A DNA stretch of 64,000 nucleotides, taken from assembly GCF_020892095.1 (NCBI RefSeq), contig NZ_AP024845.1, positions 2,666,001 through 2,730,000 on the forward strand, given 5' to 3'. Below the pieces are notes generated by a model. It was not told the origin of the DNA, searched no databases, and worked only from the letters and a program-made list of their open reading frames with translations. This document shows positions 1 through 9,094 of this stretch, one piece after another; positions within the stretch are counted from its first letter, which is position 1; each line of letters begins with the position of its first letter. A program made the translations under genes and the position numbers. This DNA is from Claveliimonas bilis. GTDB taxonomy: Bacteria > Bacillota > Clostridia > Lachnospirales > Lachnospiraceae.

Positions 1-192
1 GAAGGAGATATAATCAAGATCGATATTCCCGGACTGAAAATCGAACTGGATGTTCCGGATGAAGTATTGGAAGAAAGGAAGAAAAACTGGCAGCCTCGTG
101 AACCTAAGATTACAACAGGATATCTGGCAAGATATGCTTCCATGGTTACTTCGGGAAATCGCGGCGCTGTATTGGAAATTCCAAAAAAATAA
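1..192 (+). CDS. ilvD: Dihydroxy-acid dehydratase, C-terminal end (partial)
   Basis: The last 63 codons of a gene that begins outside the window; frame 1 is open to a TAA at 190-192. The tail reads GDIIKIDIPGLKIEL followed by a NWQPREPKITTGYLARYA-type ending, which is characteristic of the C-terminus of IlvD. The enzyme is an Fe-S dehydratase that makes the 2-keto acid precursors of valine and isoleucine. Only 25 bases separate it from ilvB, so the two are very probably cotranscribed. The catalytic part cannot be judged here. Confidence 0.9.
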   Translation, partial: EGDIIKIDIPGLKIELDVPDEVLEERKKNWQPREPKITTGYLARYASMVTSGNRGAVLEIPKK

Positions 193-217
193 ATAAAAGT
201 AGGAAAAGAGTGATGAA

Positions 218-1885
218 ATGCAGTTGACAGGTGCAGAAATTGTTATTGAATGTTTAAAAGAACAGGGTGTTGATACAGTATTCGGCTATCCGGGGGGAGC
301 AATCCTGAATGTATATGATGAGCTGTATAAGCATAGTAATGAAATCAGACACATTCTTACATCCCATGAACAGGGAGCAGCCCATGCGGCGGACGGCTAT
401 GCCAGAGCAACAGGGCGAGTAGGGGTATGCTTTGCCACCAGCGGGCCGGGCGCAACGAATCTTGTGACAGGAATTGCGACAGCATATATGGACTCTATTC
501 CAATCGTTGCAATTACCTGTAATGTAGGAGTATCCTTACTTGGAAAAGACAGTTTCCAGGAAATTGATATTGCAGGTATTACCATGCCTATTACAAAGCA
601 TAACTATATTGTGAAGGATGTAACAAAACTGGCAGATACCATCCGCAAAGCCTTCGTAATCGCAAAAAAGGGGCGTCCGGGGCCGGTTCTTATCGATATT
701 CCGAAAGATATTACCAGCACAGTGACAGAATATGAGCCGGCAGTGATCGAGCCGGTAATGCCCTCTGAAGAAGTGTGCGAGGAAGATATCCAAACAGCTT
801 TGGAAATGATCCGTCAGTCCAAAAAACCCTACGTCTTTGTAGGCGGCGGCGCGATTTTGTCTGGTGCTCATAAGGAATTGTATGAGTTTATAAAGAAAGT
901 AGATGCTCCTGTGACAGACTCTCTTATGGGAAAAGGAGCATTTCCCGGAACAGATGAACTTTATACCGGGATGATAGGAATGCATGGAACAAAAACAGCA
1001 GATTACGGTGTGGATGAATGTGACCTTCTGATCGTAGCCGGCGCTCGTTTCAGCGACCGTGTTACCGGAAATGTGAAGGAGTTTGCAAAACATGCCAAAA
1101 TCCTTCAGTTTGATGTAGATGCAGCTGAGATGAACAAAAATGTGCTTATCACAGAAGGAGTGATCGGTGATCTGAAGGTGACTCTTAAAAGGATTAATGA
1201 GCTTTTGGAACAGCAGGATCACAGCGAGTGGAAAGAAAAGATTATGGCTTACAAGGAAAAATATCCTCTCGTTTATCCAAGTGAAGGGTTGACTGGTCCT
1301 TTTGTAGTGGAAGAAATCTACCGTCAGACAAAAGGAGAAGCGATCATTGTAACAGAGGTTGGTCAGCATCAGATGTGGGCGGCACAGTATTATAAGTACA
1401 CAAAACCGCGTACTTTGCTCACTTCCGGCGGACTCGGAACTATGGGATACGGGCTTGGCGCCGCGCTTGGGGCAAAGACCGGAATGCCGGATAAGACAGT
1501 AGTCAATATTGCCGGGGATGGATGTTTCCGTATGAACATGAATGAAATTGCCACAGCGGTAAGAAGCAATATTCCGGTGATTCAAGTAGTGATCAACAAT
1601 CATGTGCTGGGAATGGTACGTCAGTGGCAGGATTTGTTCTATGGAAAAAGATATTCCCAGACTGTTCTTAATGATGCAGTGGATTTTGTAAAGCTGGCAG
1701 AAGCGATGGGAGCAGAAGGCGTCCGGGTAACTACACGGGAAGAATTTCAGGAGGCCTTTGCAAGAGCGCTGACTCTCGGAAAACCTATTGTCATTGACTG
1801 TCAGATTGATAAAGACGAGAAAGTATGGCCGATGGTGGCGCCGGGAGCGCCGATTCGGGAAGCCTTTGACGAAGCGGATATGTAG
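218..1885 (+). CDS. ilvB: Acetolactate synthase, large (catalytic) subunit
   Basis: A 555-residue thiamine diphosphate enzyme that condenses pyruvate with pyruvate or 2-ketobutyrate, the first common step of branched-chain amino acid synthesis. The catalytic glutamate is seen as E51 in the motif TSHEQGAAHAADGYARA. The C-terminal ThDP/Mg motif is NIAGDGCFRMN followed about 25 residues later by an asparagine pair. Length is normal for the family. The start at 218 follows an AGGAAAAGAG stretch at 201-210. It is directly downstream of ilvD, but the next gene is serC, not the usual ilvN regulatory subunit, so the small subunit must be encoded elsewhere or be absent. Biosynthetic rather than catabolic AlsS function is inferred from the ilvD context. 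Confidence 0.95.
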   Translation: MQLTGAEIVIECLKEQGVDTVFGYPGGAILNVYDELYKHSNEIRHILTSHEQGAAHAADGYARATGRVGVCFATSGPGATNLVTGIATAYMDSIPIVAITCNVGVSLLGKDSFQEIDIAGITMPITKHNYIVKDVTKLADTIRKAFVIAKKGRPGPVLIDIPKDITSTVTEYEPAVIEPVMPSEEVCEEDIQTALEMIRQSKKPYVFVGGGAILSGAHKELYEFIKKVDAPVTDSLMGKGAFPGTDELYTGMIGMHGTKTADYGVDECDLLIVAGARFSDRVTGNVKEFAKHAKILQFDVDAAEMNKNVLITEGVIGDLKVTLKRINELLEQQDHSEWKEKIMAYKEKYPLVYPSEGLTGPFVVEEIYRQTKGEAIIVTEVGQHQMWAAQYYKYTKPRTLLTSGGLGTMGYGLGAALGAKTGMPDKTVVNIAGDGCFRMNMNEIATAVRSNIPVIQVVINNHVLGMVRQWQDLFYGKRYSQTVLNDAVDFVKLAEAMGAEGVRVTTREEFQEAFARALTLGKPIVIDCQIDKDEKVWPMVAPGAPIREAFDEADM

Positions 1886-1915
1886 AAATAGAAAAGAAAA
1901 TGGAGGGAGAAGCTT

Positions 1916-2998
1916 ATGAGCAGAGTCTATAATTTTTCAGCAGGACCGGCCATGCTGCCGGAAGAAGTTCTGAAAGAGGCGGCGGAGGAAATGACAGATT
2001 ACAGAGGAACCGGAATGTCTGTGATGGAAATGAGTCATCGTTCACAGGCTTTTGCCTCTATTTTAAATGAAGCGGAAACAGATATACGGGAGCTGATGCA
2101 TATTCCGGAAAACTATAAAGTCCTTTTCCTGCAGGGAGGGGCATCTTTGCAGTTTGCCATGATTCCTATGAACCTGATGAAAAACAAAGTGGCAGATTAT
2201 ATCGTAACCGGACAGTGGGCAAAAAAGGCTTATCAGGAAGCGCAGAAATACGGCCGGGTTAATAAGATTGCCTCATCTGAGGATAAAACATTTTCCTATA
2301 TACCGGACTGTTCCGATCTTTCCGTGTCGCCGGATGCCGATTATGTATACATATGTGAAAATAATACTATTTACGGGACAAAATTTCGTGAGCTTCCCGA
2401 CACGAAAGGGAAACCGCTTGTGGCGGATGTATCCTCCTGCTTTTTATCTGAACCGGTGGATGTAACAAAGTACGGTTTGATTTATGGCGGTGTACAGAAA
2501 AATATCGGCCCTGCCGGAGTAGTGATCGTCATTATCAGAGAGGATCTGATCACAGAAGATGTCCTTCCGGGTACGCCGACCATGATGCAGTATAAGACAC
2601 ATGCAGACGCCGGTTCTCTTTACAATACTCCGCCGGCTTACGGGATCTATATCTGCGGCAAAGTGTTCAAGTGGCTGAAAAAGCAGGGTGGTCTGGAAGA
2701 AATAAAGAAGAAAAATGAGAAGAAAGCCAAGCTTCTCTACGATTATCTGGATGAGAGCTGTCTTTTTAAGGGGACAGTCGAAAAGAAGGACCGCTCTCTT
2801 ATGAACGTACCGTTTGTGACAGGTAATGAAGAACTGGATGCCAAATTTGTGAAAGAGGCAAAAGAGGCAGGACTGGAAAATTTAAAAGGACACCGGAGTG
2901 TGGGCGGTATGAGAGCCAGCATTTACAATGCAATGCCATATGAGGGAGTTCAGGCACTGGTAGATTTTATGAAGAAATTTGAGAAGGAGAATCTGTAG
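1916..2998 (+). CDS. serC: Phosphoserine aminotransferase
   Basis: A 360-residue PLP-dependent class V aminotransferase that converts 3-phosphohydroxypyruvate and glutamate to phosphoserine. It opens with NFSAGPAMLP, the signature start of SerC. The PLP lysine is K195 in YGGVQKNIGPAG. A strong GGAGGGAG site lies just before the ATG. The gene is followed after two bases by serA, giving a tight serC-serA serine biosynthesis pair that probably shares a transcript with ilvDB, since only 30 bases separate ilvB from serC and no terminator is visible. Confidence 0.96.
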   Translation: MSRVYNFSAGPAMLPEEVLKEAAEEMTDYRGTGMSVMEMSHRSQAFASILNEAETDIRELMHIPENYKVLFLQGGASLQFAMIPMNLMKNKVADYIVTGQWAKKAYQEAQKYGRVNKIASSEDKTFSYIPDCSDLSVSPDADYVYICENNTIYGTKFRELPDTKGKPLVADVSSCFLSEPVDVTKYGLIYGGVQKNIGPAGVVIVIIREDLITEDVLPGTPTMMQYKTHADAGSLYNTPPAYGIYICGKVFKWLKKQGGLEEIKKKNEKKAKLLYDYLDESCLFKGTVEKKDRSLMNVPFVTGNEELDAKFVKEAKEAGLENLKGHRSVGGMRASIYNAMPYEGVQALVDFMKKFEKENL

Positions 2999-3000
2999 AC

Positions 3001-4164
3001 ATGTATCATTATTATTGCTTAAACCAAATTTCTGAGGCTGGGATGGAAGGTATGACGGAACAATATGTACCAGTCAGTGACCCGGGGAAGGCAGATGCGA
3101 TCCTTGTAAGGAGCGCTGCCATGCATGACATGGAGTTTAGTCCAAAGTTGAAGGCGATTGCAAGGGCGGGCGCCGGAGTAAACAATATTCCTCTGGACAA
3201 ATGTGCGGAGAGGGGGATTGTTGTATTTAATACACCCGGCGCAAATGCAAATGGTGTGAAAGAGCTGGTGATTGCCGGAATGCTTCTGGCATCCAGAGAC
3301 ATCATTGGAGGAATCAACTGGGTGCAGGAAAATGAAGAGGATGGTAATATTGCCAAAGACGCAGAAAAAGCGAAAAAAGCCTTTGCAGGATGTGAGCTGG
3401 AAGGGAAAAAACTTGGCGTGATAGGGCTTGGCGCAATTGGAGTGCTTGTGGCAAATGCGGCAACTCATCTTGGAATGGATGTGTACGGGTTTGATCCTTA
3501 TGTTTCCGTGGATTCTGCATGGAGACTTTCCAGGAATATCCACCACGCAAAAACCGTAGATGAATTATATAAAAACTGTGATTATATTACGATCCATGTG
3601 CCGGCAATGGACAGTACAAAAGGCATGATCGATAAAAATGCACTCGGACTCATGAAGAAGGGAGTAATTGTCCTGAATTTTGCCAGAGATGTCCTGGTAA
3701 ATGAGGAGGATATGATCGATGCCCTGGAAAGCGGTCAGGTACGTCATTATGTGACAGACTTCCCGACTCCTGTTATTGCCGGAGTAAAAGGTGCTATCGT
3801 TATTCCACATCTTGGAGCATCCACTGAGGAATCTGAAGATAATTGTGCTAAAATGGCAGTCCGTCAGATCATGGATTATCTGGAATATGGTAATATCCGC
3901 AATTCTGTCAATTACCCGGACTGTGATATGGGAATGCCGGGCGAGAATAAAAGAATTGTTCTTCTCCATTACAATAAGCCGAATATGATCGGTCAGTTCA
4001 CCAGGATTTTGGCGGATGATAATATGAATATTGCCGATATGGCTAATAAAAGTAAGGGCGGATATGCATATACGATGATCGATATTGATTCGGAAATCCC
4101 GGAACGGGTAGCGGAAGACCTAAGACAGATTGATGGGGTGCTAAGAGTAAGGATCGTAAATTAA
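3001..4164 (+). CDS. serA: D-3-phosphoglycerate dehydrogenase
   Basis: A 387-residue NAD-dependent dehydrogenase catalysing the first committed step of serine synthesis. The Rossmann motif VIGLGAIGVLVANAA lies near residue 140. The catalytic arginine region (NFARDVLVNEEDM) and histidine (IPHLGAST) are present. A C-terminal ACT domain (about residues 315-387, starting IVLLHYNKPNMIGQFTRIL) suggests serine feedback, as in the short ACT-containing class. It starts two bases after the serC stop, with GAGAAGGAGA near the end of serC as ribosome binding site. A terminator follows, so this appears to close the operon. Confidence 0.95.
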   Translation: MYHYYCLNQISEAGMEGMTEQYVPVSDPGKADAILVRSAAMHDMEFSPKLKAIARAGAGVNNIPLDKCAERGIVVFNTPGANANGVKELVIAGMLLASRDIIGGINWVQENEEDGNIAKDAEKAKKAFAGCELEGKKLGVIGLGAIGVLVANAATHLGMDVYGFDPYVSVDSAWRLSRNIHHAKTVDELYKNCDYITIHVPAMDSTKGMIDKNALGLMKKGVIVLNFARDVLVNEEDMIDALESGQVRHYVTDFPTPVIAGVKGAIVIPHLGASTEESEDNCAKMAVRQIMDYLEYGNIRNSVNYPDCDMGMPGENKRIVLLHYNKPNMIGQFTRILADDNMNIADMANKSKGGYAYTMIDIDSEIPERVAEDLRQIDGVLRVRIVN

Positions 4165-4168
4165 AGAG

Positions 4169-4227
4169 AAAAGGCCGGAGACAAAAGCAGCAGGAGCAGG
4201 GCTGAAGATGGATCCGGTCTTTTTTTG
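4169..4227 (+). terminator. Rho-independent terminator after serA
   Basis: AAAAGGCCGGA pairs with TCCGGTCTTTTTTT (one G-U pair) across a loop of about 35 bases. The T-run starts at about 4219. The long loop makes it less canonical than others in the window. Confidence 0.6.
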
Positions 4228-4252
4228 CAGAAAATACTTTGTATGCTATACT
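4224..4252 (+). promoter_or_regulatory. Probable extended -10 promoter for the DUF5655-like gene
   Basis: TATACT at 4247-4252 is preceded by TGC, an extended -10. A weak -35 (TTTGCA, 4224-4229) sits 17 bases upstream, overlapping the terminator T-run of serA. Confidence 0.45.
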
Positions 4253-4312
4253 GTTATATATAAAAAATGCGCGGTCTGATATCCGGCTATGCAGATACAG
4301 GGGGAAAAGAAT

Positions 4313-4693
4313 ATGCAGGATACCGTTTTACAGTTTTTTGATCGGCAGATGGATGCATTGCCGTTATATGAGAAGTTCGAAACATGCATTATGTCGAGGA
4401 TTCCGGATGTAAAGATCAAAGTGCAGAAAACGCAGATTTCTTTCTACAACAGGCATATGTTTGCATGCGTTTCTTTTGCGAAGGTGCGGAAAAAGAAAGA
4501 ATGTCCTCCGTATTATATTGTAGTTACTTTCGGGCTGGGATATAAAAAAGAATCTCCTCGTATTGATATTGCGACAGAGCCATACCCAGGCAGATGGACG
4601 CACCATGTCCTGATTTCAGAGCTTTCACAGATTGATAAAGAGCTTATGGGATGGATTGAAGAAGCAAGCCTTTTTTCAGACGGTAAAAGATAA
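4313..4693 (+). CDS. Small soluble protein, DUF5655-like
   Basis: 126 residues from the ATG at 4313, chosen because GGGGGAAAAG lies 4-13 bases before it; an in-frame ATG at 4289 has no such site. No signal peptide or membrane segment is seen. The centre reads KVQKTQISFYNRHMFACVS, then PPYYIVVTFGLG and a conserved-looking WTHHVLI segment. This resembles the DUF5655 family, a small domain of unknown function found in clostridia and actinobacteria. It stands alone between the serA terminator and the deacetylase, with its own likely promoter. Function is not known to me. Confidence 0.65.
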   Translation: MQDTVLQFFDRQMDALPLYEKFETCIMSRIPDVKIKVQKTQISFYNRHMFACVSFAKVRKKKECPPYYIVVTFGLGYKKESPRIDIATEPYPGRWTHHVLISELSQIDKELMGWIEEASLFSDGKR

Positions 4694-4897
4694 TTTTTGG
4701 AAGATATATGTCGAAATATATATTAAACAAATGTTACATGAAAGATAATTAATATTACAATCCTGATATTTTGTTGAAGCATAAGAAGGGCAATGTTATT
4801 CTAAATAAGGTATCAGATATCAAAGTAATATAATTATAAGGCAGATATCTGAAAAATGATGACAGAAGCGGAAAAAATCCGGTGAAATGAGGTACAT

Positions 4898-6367
4898 ATG
4901 ATAAAGCAAAGAGAATCCTCTCATTCTGTGCGGGACAGAAAACAGAGGTTGAAACGGGAGAAGACGGTCAAACGAGTAATTGGGGCATTTATTTTGCTTA
5001 TCCTGCTTATCATTGCTTTTCAGACTACGGTAGCAGCTCTAAAGAGTAGAAATATATTGATCACAGTAGAAGCGAAGTCAGTTTCAATAAAGCAGGGCGA
5101 AGAGATGCCGGCGTTTCAGACAAAAGTGTCCAGTGAGGCGAAAGAAAAAAAGATGCATAAAAAGAAACTGGACAAAAAAAGTGGATATACAGTCTGGGAT
5201 CTGATGCAGGATCTGAAGCAGGGGAAAGGCTATGAGATTGCCTGCAAAGCAGACGGGACAAAGGAAGGAAAATTTCCGATCCAGTTACAGCTTTCCAAAG
5301 AGATAGAGCAGCAGCTTGCTAAGAAGTGGAAAGGGAAGGTGACCATAAAGCTGACGGACGGAGATCTCACTGTTCTGAATAAAGTAGGCGAATGGGACAA
5401 AGAGAAGTTCCGGCGCTGGGATGGTACTTATGTGGAAAATGATTTTGTTACAGTAAAGGAAAGAACTTACTATTTTGGAGAAGATGGCCGGAAAGTCAGC
5501 GGATGGAAGCAGATCGGAGCAAGTTACTATTTCTTTGATGAAAAAGGTATCATGCAGAAAGATCAGTGGAAGAAGAAAGGTGAGAGCAAAGCTTATCTTC
5601 TTTCAGATGGAAAAGCAGCACTAGGGTGGATGGAACTGGATGAGAAGACCTACTATTTCAACCAGGAAGGTGAGATGGCAACAGGAAAGCAAAGGATCGG
5701 CTCATCTGTATGTGTCTTTGATGAAGAGGGGGCGCTGGAGTCTAAAAAAAGTAAGATTGACCCTGAGCAGCCCATGATGGCTCTTACATTTGATGATGGA
5801 CCGGGAGATCGGACGGCAGAGTTGATTGCTGCTTTGGAAAAATATAATGCCCACGCCACGTTTTTTATGCAGGGCATCAATATTCCCGGCCATGAAGATG
5901 TCATTTCCAAAATGGTAGAGGCAGGCTGCGAGCTGGGCAATCATTCCTATAATCACCCGGAACTGCCTAAATTAAGCGATGCAGATATGCGCGCACAGAT
6001 CGGTGATACGAATAATCTGATCGAGAAAGCATGCGGGCAGACAGCGACAGTGATGCGTCCGCCTTATGGGGCGATCAATGATGCGCTGAAGAAAAATGTG
6101 GGAATGCCTATGATCCTGTGGAATATTGACACGCTGGACTGGAAAACGAAGGATGCGAATGCAGTGGTCAATAATGTGCTTCAGACTGCAGATGACGGTG
6201 ACATTGTTCTCCTTCATGATATACATGGTTCCAGTGTAGATGCAGCGCTTACTTTGATCCCTAAACTAGTGGATGCAGGCTATCAGCTGGTAACTGTATC
6301 GGAAATGGCAGAGGCAAGAGGGATACATATGGAAAGCGGAGGCGTCTATACAGATTTTAATAAATAG
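4898..6367 (+). CDS. Polysaccharide deacetylase with wall-binding repeats
   Basis: 489 residues. A basic N-terminus is followed by one membrane segment (about residues 25-47, RVIGAFILLILLIIAFQTTV), so the protein is probably anchored with the rest outside. A lysine-rich region follows, then at about 175-285 a set of degenerate aromatic repeats of the glucan/choline-binding type (YYFGEDGRKVSGWKQIG, YYFFDEKGIMQ, YYFNQEGEMATGKQ). A C-terminal NodB domain (about 295-470) contains TFDDGP, HSYNHP, RPPYG, DTLDW and LLHDIH. These are the metal-binding and catalytic motifs of carbohydrate esterase family 4, which removes N-acetyl groups from peptidoglycan or surface glycans. The likely role is wall modification, such as lysozyme resistance; the exact substrate is not visible. 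It is monocistronic and ends in a shared terminator with the convergent prs-like gene. Confidence 0.9.
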   Translation: MIKQRESSHSVRDRKQRLKREKTVKRVIGAFILLILLIIAFQTTVAALKSRNILITVEAKSVSIKQGEEMPAFQTKVSSEAKEKKMHKKKLDKKSGYTVWDLMQDLKQGKGYEIACKADGTKEGKFPIQLQLSKEIEQQLAKKWKGKVTIKLTDGDLTVLNKVGEWDKEKFRRWDGTYVENDFVTVKERTYYFGEDGRKVSGWKQIGASYYFFDEKGIMQKDQWKKKGESKAYLLSDGKAALGWMELDEKTYYFNQEGEMATGKQRIGSSVCVFDEEGALESKKSKIDPEQPMMALTFDDGPGDRTAELIAALEKYNAHATFFMQGINIPGHEDVISKMVEAGCELGNHSYNHPELPKLSDADMRAQIGDTNNLIEKACGQTATVMRPPYGAINDALKKNVGMPMILWNIDTLDWKTKDANAVVNNVLQTADDGDIVLLHDIHGSSVDAALTLIPKLVDAGYQLVTVSEMAEARGIHMESGGVYTDFNK

Positions 6368-6391
6368 AACATATTTTATATGATAAAAACA

Positions 6392-6436
6392 AGAAAGACT
6401 TCCAACGATTTACGGCAGATCATGGAAGTCTTTCCT
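6392..6436. terminator. Bidirectional terminator between deacetylase and prs-like gene
   Basis: AGAAAGACTTCCA pairs with TGGAAGTCTTTCC around an 18-base loop. Runs of A on the left and T on the right let it serve both convergent genes. Confidence 0.75.
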
Positions 6437-6447
6437 ATTTCATATCG

Positions 6448-7638
6448 TTATTTTATTCCAGCGGCAAGAGCAGCCCGATGCTTTTCAAGAAGAACATGGA
6501 TTTTCTGTGTGGGATCCAGAACAGAGCCAATGGAAATATCATGATTCAGGGATTCAATGATAAGAGCAATAAATTTGCTCATATCGGCTGTTACAAAATA
6601 TGGCTTGTCCAGAGCTGCAGGCGGCAGATACGTCAGGTTTGTAGTGATCACGCGGTCGATATAGCCTTTTTCATAGTATTCATCAAAGGCAGACAGGCCA
6701 TTTGTGAAAAGACCAAAGGTAGTGCAGACAAATACTCGTCCGGCTCCGCGGTCTTTCAGCTGTTTTGCCACATCCAGCATACTTTCTCCGGAAGAGATCA
6801 TATCATCCACAATGATCAGATTTTTGCCTTTTACATCAGATCCGAGAAATTCATGGGCTACGATTGGATTCTTTCCATTTACAATAGTAGAGTAATCACG
6901 GCGTTTGTAGAACATTCCCATATCTACTCCAAGGACATTGGAGAAATAGACTGCCCGGTGCATTGCTCCTTCATCGGGGCTTACGATCATCAGATGTTCT
7001 TTGTCTACCTGCAGATCCGGTTCGGCACGAAGCAGTGCCTTCATGAACTGATATGGAGGATTGAAGTTGTCAAATCCCAGAAGAGGGATCGCATTTTGCA
7101 CCCGAGGATCGTGGGCGTCAAAGGTGAGGATATTGGAAACGCCCATATCTACCAGTTCTTCCAGGGCAAGTGCGCAGTCCAGGGACTCACGTTTTGTACG
7201 TTTATGCTGCCGGCTCTCATAGAGGAAAGGCATCATGACATTGATGCGGTGTGATTTTCCATTGGCAGCAGAGATAATACGCTTCAAATCCTGGTAATGA
7301 TCGTCCGGGGACATGTGGTTGAGATGTCCATTTACACTGTAGGTCAGGCTGTAATTGCAGACATCGACCATAATGAAGAGATCTTTTCCGCGGACAGATT
7401 CCTTGAGAAGCCCCTTTGCCTCTCCGCTTCCGAAGCGGGGGCAATGACATTCTATAAGATAGTTGTCCGTCTGATAGTTGGAAAACAAAGGAGAATTTAA
7501 GTCTTCCTTCAGTGTTTCCCGACGAAACTGTACGATGTAATCATTTACTTTTTGCCCCATTTCTCTGCAGCTTTCCAGAGCGGCAATCTTTAAAGGGGCG
7601 ACAGGCAGAGCCTGTTCCAAGAGTTCTAAATTTGGCAT
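6448..7638 (-). CDS. prs: Ribose-phosphate pyrophosphokinase-like protein (divergent, long form)
   Basis: 396 residues, about 80 longer than canonical PRPP synthetases (about 315). It keeps the two-lobed PRTase fold: a flexible-loop region MPFLYESRQHKRTKRES, a LTFDAHDP strand replacing the usual LTLDLHAGQ, and the PRPP-binding loop IIVDDMISSGESM. The N-terminal 70 residues have no counterpart in the classical enzyme. Start ATG at 7638 follows an AGGAGG site on the minus strand. Role by homology: synthesis of PRPP from ribose-5-phosphate and ATP. Because the catalytic loops diverge, either an atypical PRPP synthetase or a related phosphoribosyltransferase is possible. Confidence 0.8.
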   Translation of the reverse strand: MPNLELLEQALPVAPLKIAALESCREMGQKVNDYIVQFRRETLKEDLNSPLFSNYQTDNYLIECHCPRFGSGEAKGLLKESVRGKDLFIMVDVCNYSLTYSVNGHLNHMSPDDHYQDLKRIISAANGKSHRINVMMPFLYESRQHKRTKRESLDCALALEELVDMGVSNILTFDAHDPRVQNAIPLLGFDNFNPPYQFMKALLRAEPDLQVDKEHLMIVSPDEGAMHRAVYFSNVLGVDMGMFYKRRDYSTIVNGKNPIVAHEFLGSDVKGKNLIIVDDMISSGESMLDVAKQLKDRGAGRVFVCTTFGLFTNGLSAFDEYYEKGYIDRVITTNLTYLPPAALDKPYFVTADMSKFIALIIESLNHDISIGSVLDPTQKIHVLLEKHRAALAAGIK

Positions 7639-7725
7639 AAGTGCCTCCTGTGTATTATATTTTTTCTTTTCTTTATTATTTATATCATTTTTCCTATAAA
7701 AAGGTCAACTAAATCGGGAAGAATA

Positions 7726-7734
7726 TGTTATACT
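7726..7734 (+). promoter_or_regulatory. Extended -10 promoter for the DUF512 gene
   Basis: TGT followed by TATACT (7729-7734) lies 37 bases before the start codon at 7771. No convincing -35 box is seen, which fits an extended -10 promoter. Confidence 0.45.
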
Positions 7735-7770
7735 TATTTCGCTGATAATTTAATAATAGGAGTTTATTCT

Positions 7771-9084
7771 ATGAGCCATAAGCATGAAATAAAAGACGTA
7801 AAGCCGGGCAGTATTGCAGAAGAGCTTGGTGTCGAACCGGGAGATTTTCTACTGTCTATCAATAGTCAGGAAATTGAAGACGTATTTGATTACCATTTTT
7901 TTGTTAACGATGAGGAGCTGACGCTTCTGATCGAAAAAAGAAATGGCGAAGAGTGGGAACTTGAAATAGAAAAAGAATATGAAGAGGATTTGGGGATTGA
8001 TTTTGGAAAAGGTCTGATGGATGAGTATCGTTCCTGTCGCAACAAGTGCATTTTCTGTTTTATTGATCAAATGCCGGAAGGCATGAGAGACACTCTCTAT
8101 TTCAAGGATGACGACTCGCGCCTTTCTTTCCTGCAGGGAAATTATATTACGCTTACCAATATGAGCGATCATGACATTGACCGGATCATCCGGTACCATT
8201 TGGAACCGATTAATATTTCCTTTCATACGACAAATCCGGTTCTTCGCTGCGAAATGCTGCACAACCGTTTCGCGGGAGAGGCCCTTGAGAAGGTAAAGCG
8301 TCTGTATGAAGGTCAGATCTGTATGAACGGACAGATTGTTCTGTGTAAGGGCGTCAACGACGGAGAAGAGCTGGAGAGAAGTATCCGTGATCTGTCAGAG
8401 TATCTTCCCTATCTTCAGAGCGTGTCAGTTGTTCCGGTGGGACTTACAAAATTCCGGGACGGGCTGTATCCATTAGAGCCTTTTGGCAAAGAGGACGCCA
8501 TCAAGGTACTGGAAGTGATACACCGCTGGCAGAAAAAGTTATATGAGAAGTGGGGGATCCACTTTATCCATGCAGGAGATGAATGGTATCTGCTGGCAGG
8601 GCAGGAACTTCCGGAAGAGGAAAGATACGACGGATACCTGCAGCTGGAAAATGGAGTGGGCATGTTAAGACTTCTTGAAAATGAATTTCAGGAGGCGTTT
8701 GCGGAGCTTCCGGGCGATGAGAAGCCAAGAGAAGTGTCTATTGCCACCGGAAAGCTTGCATTTCCCTTTATCAGAGCTATGGCGGATCGGATCGAAGGGA
8801 AGTATTCCGGGACAAAGATCCATGTCTATGAGATCAGAAACGACTTTTTCGGGGAGAAGATTACCGTGGCCGGCTTGATCACAGGGACGGATCTTGCAGC
8901 ACAGCTTAAGGGAAAAGAGCTGGGAAATGTTCTTCTTCTTCCATGCAGTATGTTTCGGAGCGGAGAAGAGGTATTTTTGGATGACATGACTTTGGAGGAT
9001 TTGAAAGAAGCTTTACAATCTGACATAGATATTGTAAAATCAAGCGGGCAGAATTTTATTGAGGCCGTTTTGAAAGAAAGATAG
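7771..9084 (+). CDS. PDZ / radical-SAM-like DUF512 protein
   Basis: 437 residues. An N-terminal PDZ-like domain (about 1-60, [19 protein letters not shown]) is followed by a cysteine cluster [20 protein letters not shown] at about residue 90. It has C-x3-C-x2-C spacing, as expected for a radical-SAM [4Fe-4S] site. The rest forms the DUF512 domain. The family is conserved next to the GTPase gene der in clostridia and cyanobacteria, and its reaction is unknown. Here it lies ten bases before der, suggesting cotranscription. The ribosome binding site AATAGGAG precedes the ATG. Confidence 0.85.
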   Translation: MSHKHEIKDVKPGSIAEELGVEPGDFLLSINSQEIEDVFDYHFFVNDEELTLLIEKRNGEEWELEIEKEYEEDLGIDFGKGLMDEYRSCRNKCIFCFIDQMPEGMRDTLYFKDDDSRLSFLQGNYITLTNMSDHDIDRIIRYHLEPINISFHTTNPVLRCEMLHNRFAGEALEKVKRLYEGQICMNGQIVLCKGVNDGEELERSIRDLSEYLPYLQSVSVVPVGLTKFRDGLYPLEPFGKEDAIKVLEVIHRWQKKLYEKWGIHFIHAGDEWYLLAGQELPEEERYDGYLQLENGVGMLRLLENEFQEAFAELPGDEKPREVSIATGKLAFPFIRAMADRIEGKYSGTKIHVYEIRNDFFGEKITVAGLITGTDLAAQLKGKELGNVLLLPCSMFRSGEEVFLDDMTLEDLKEALQSDIDIVKSSGQNFIEAVLKER

Positions 9085-9094
9085 GAGGAAGACC

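Noticed and set aside
536-1603. Long open frame on the minus strand inside ilvB
   Set aside because: It is antisense to a clear, full-length enzyme, is rich in Cys, His and Phe, and has no ribosome site or family resemblance.
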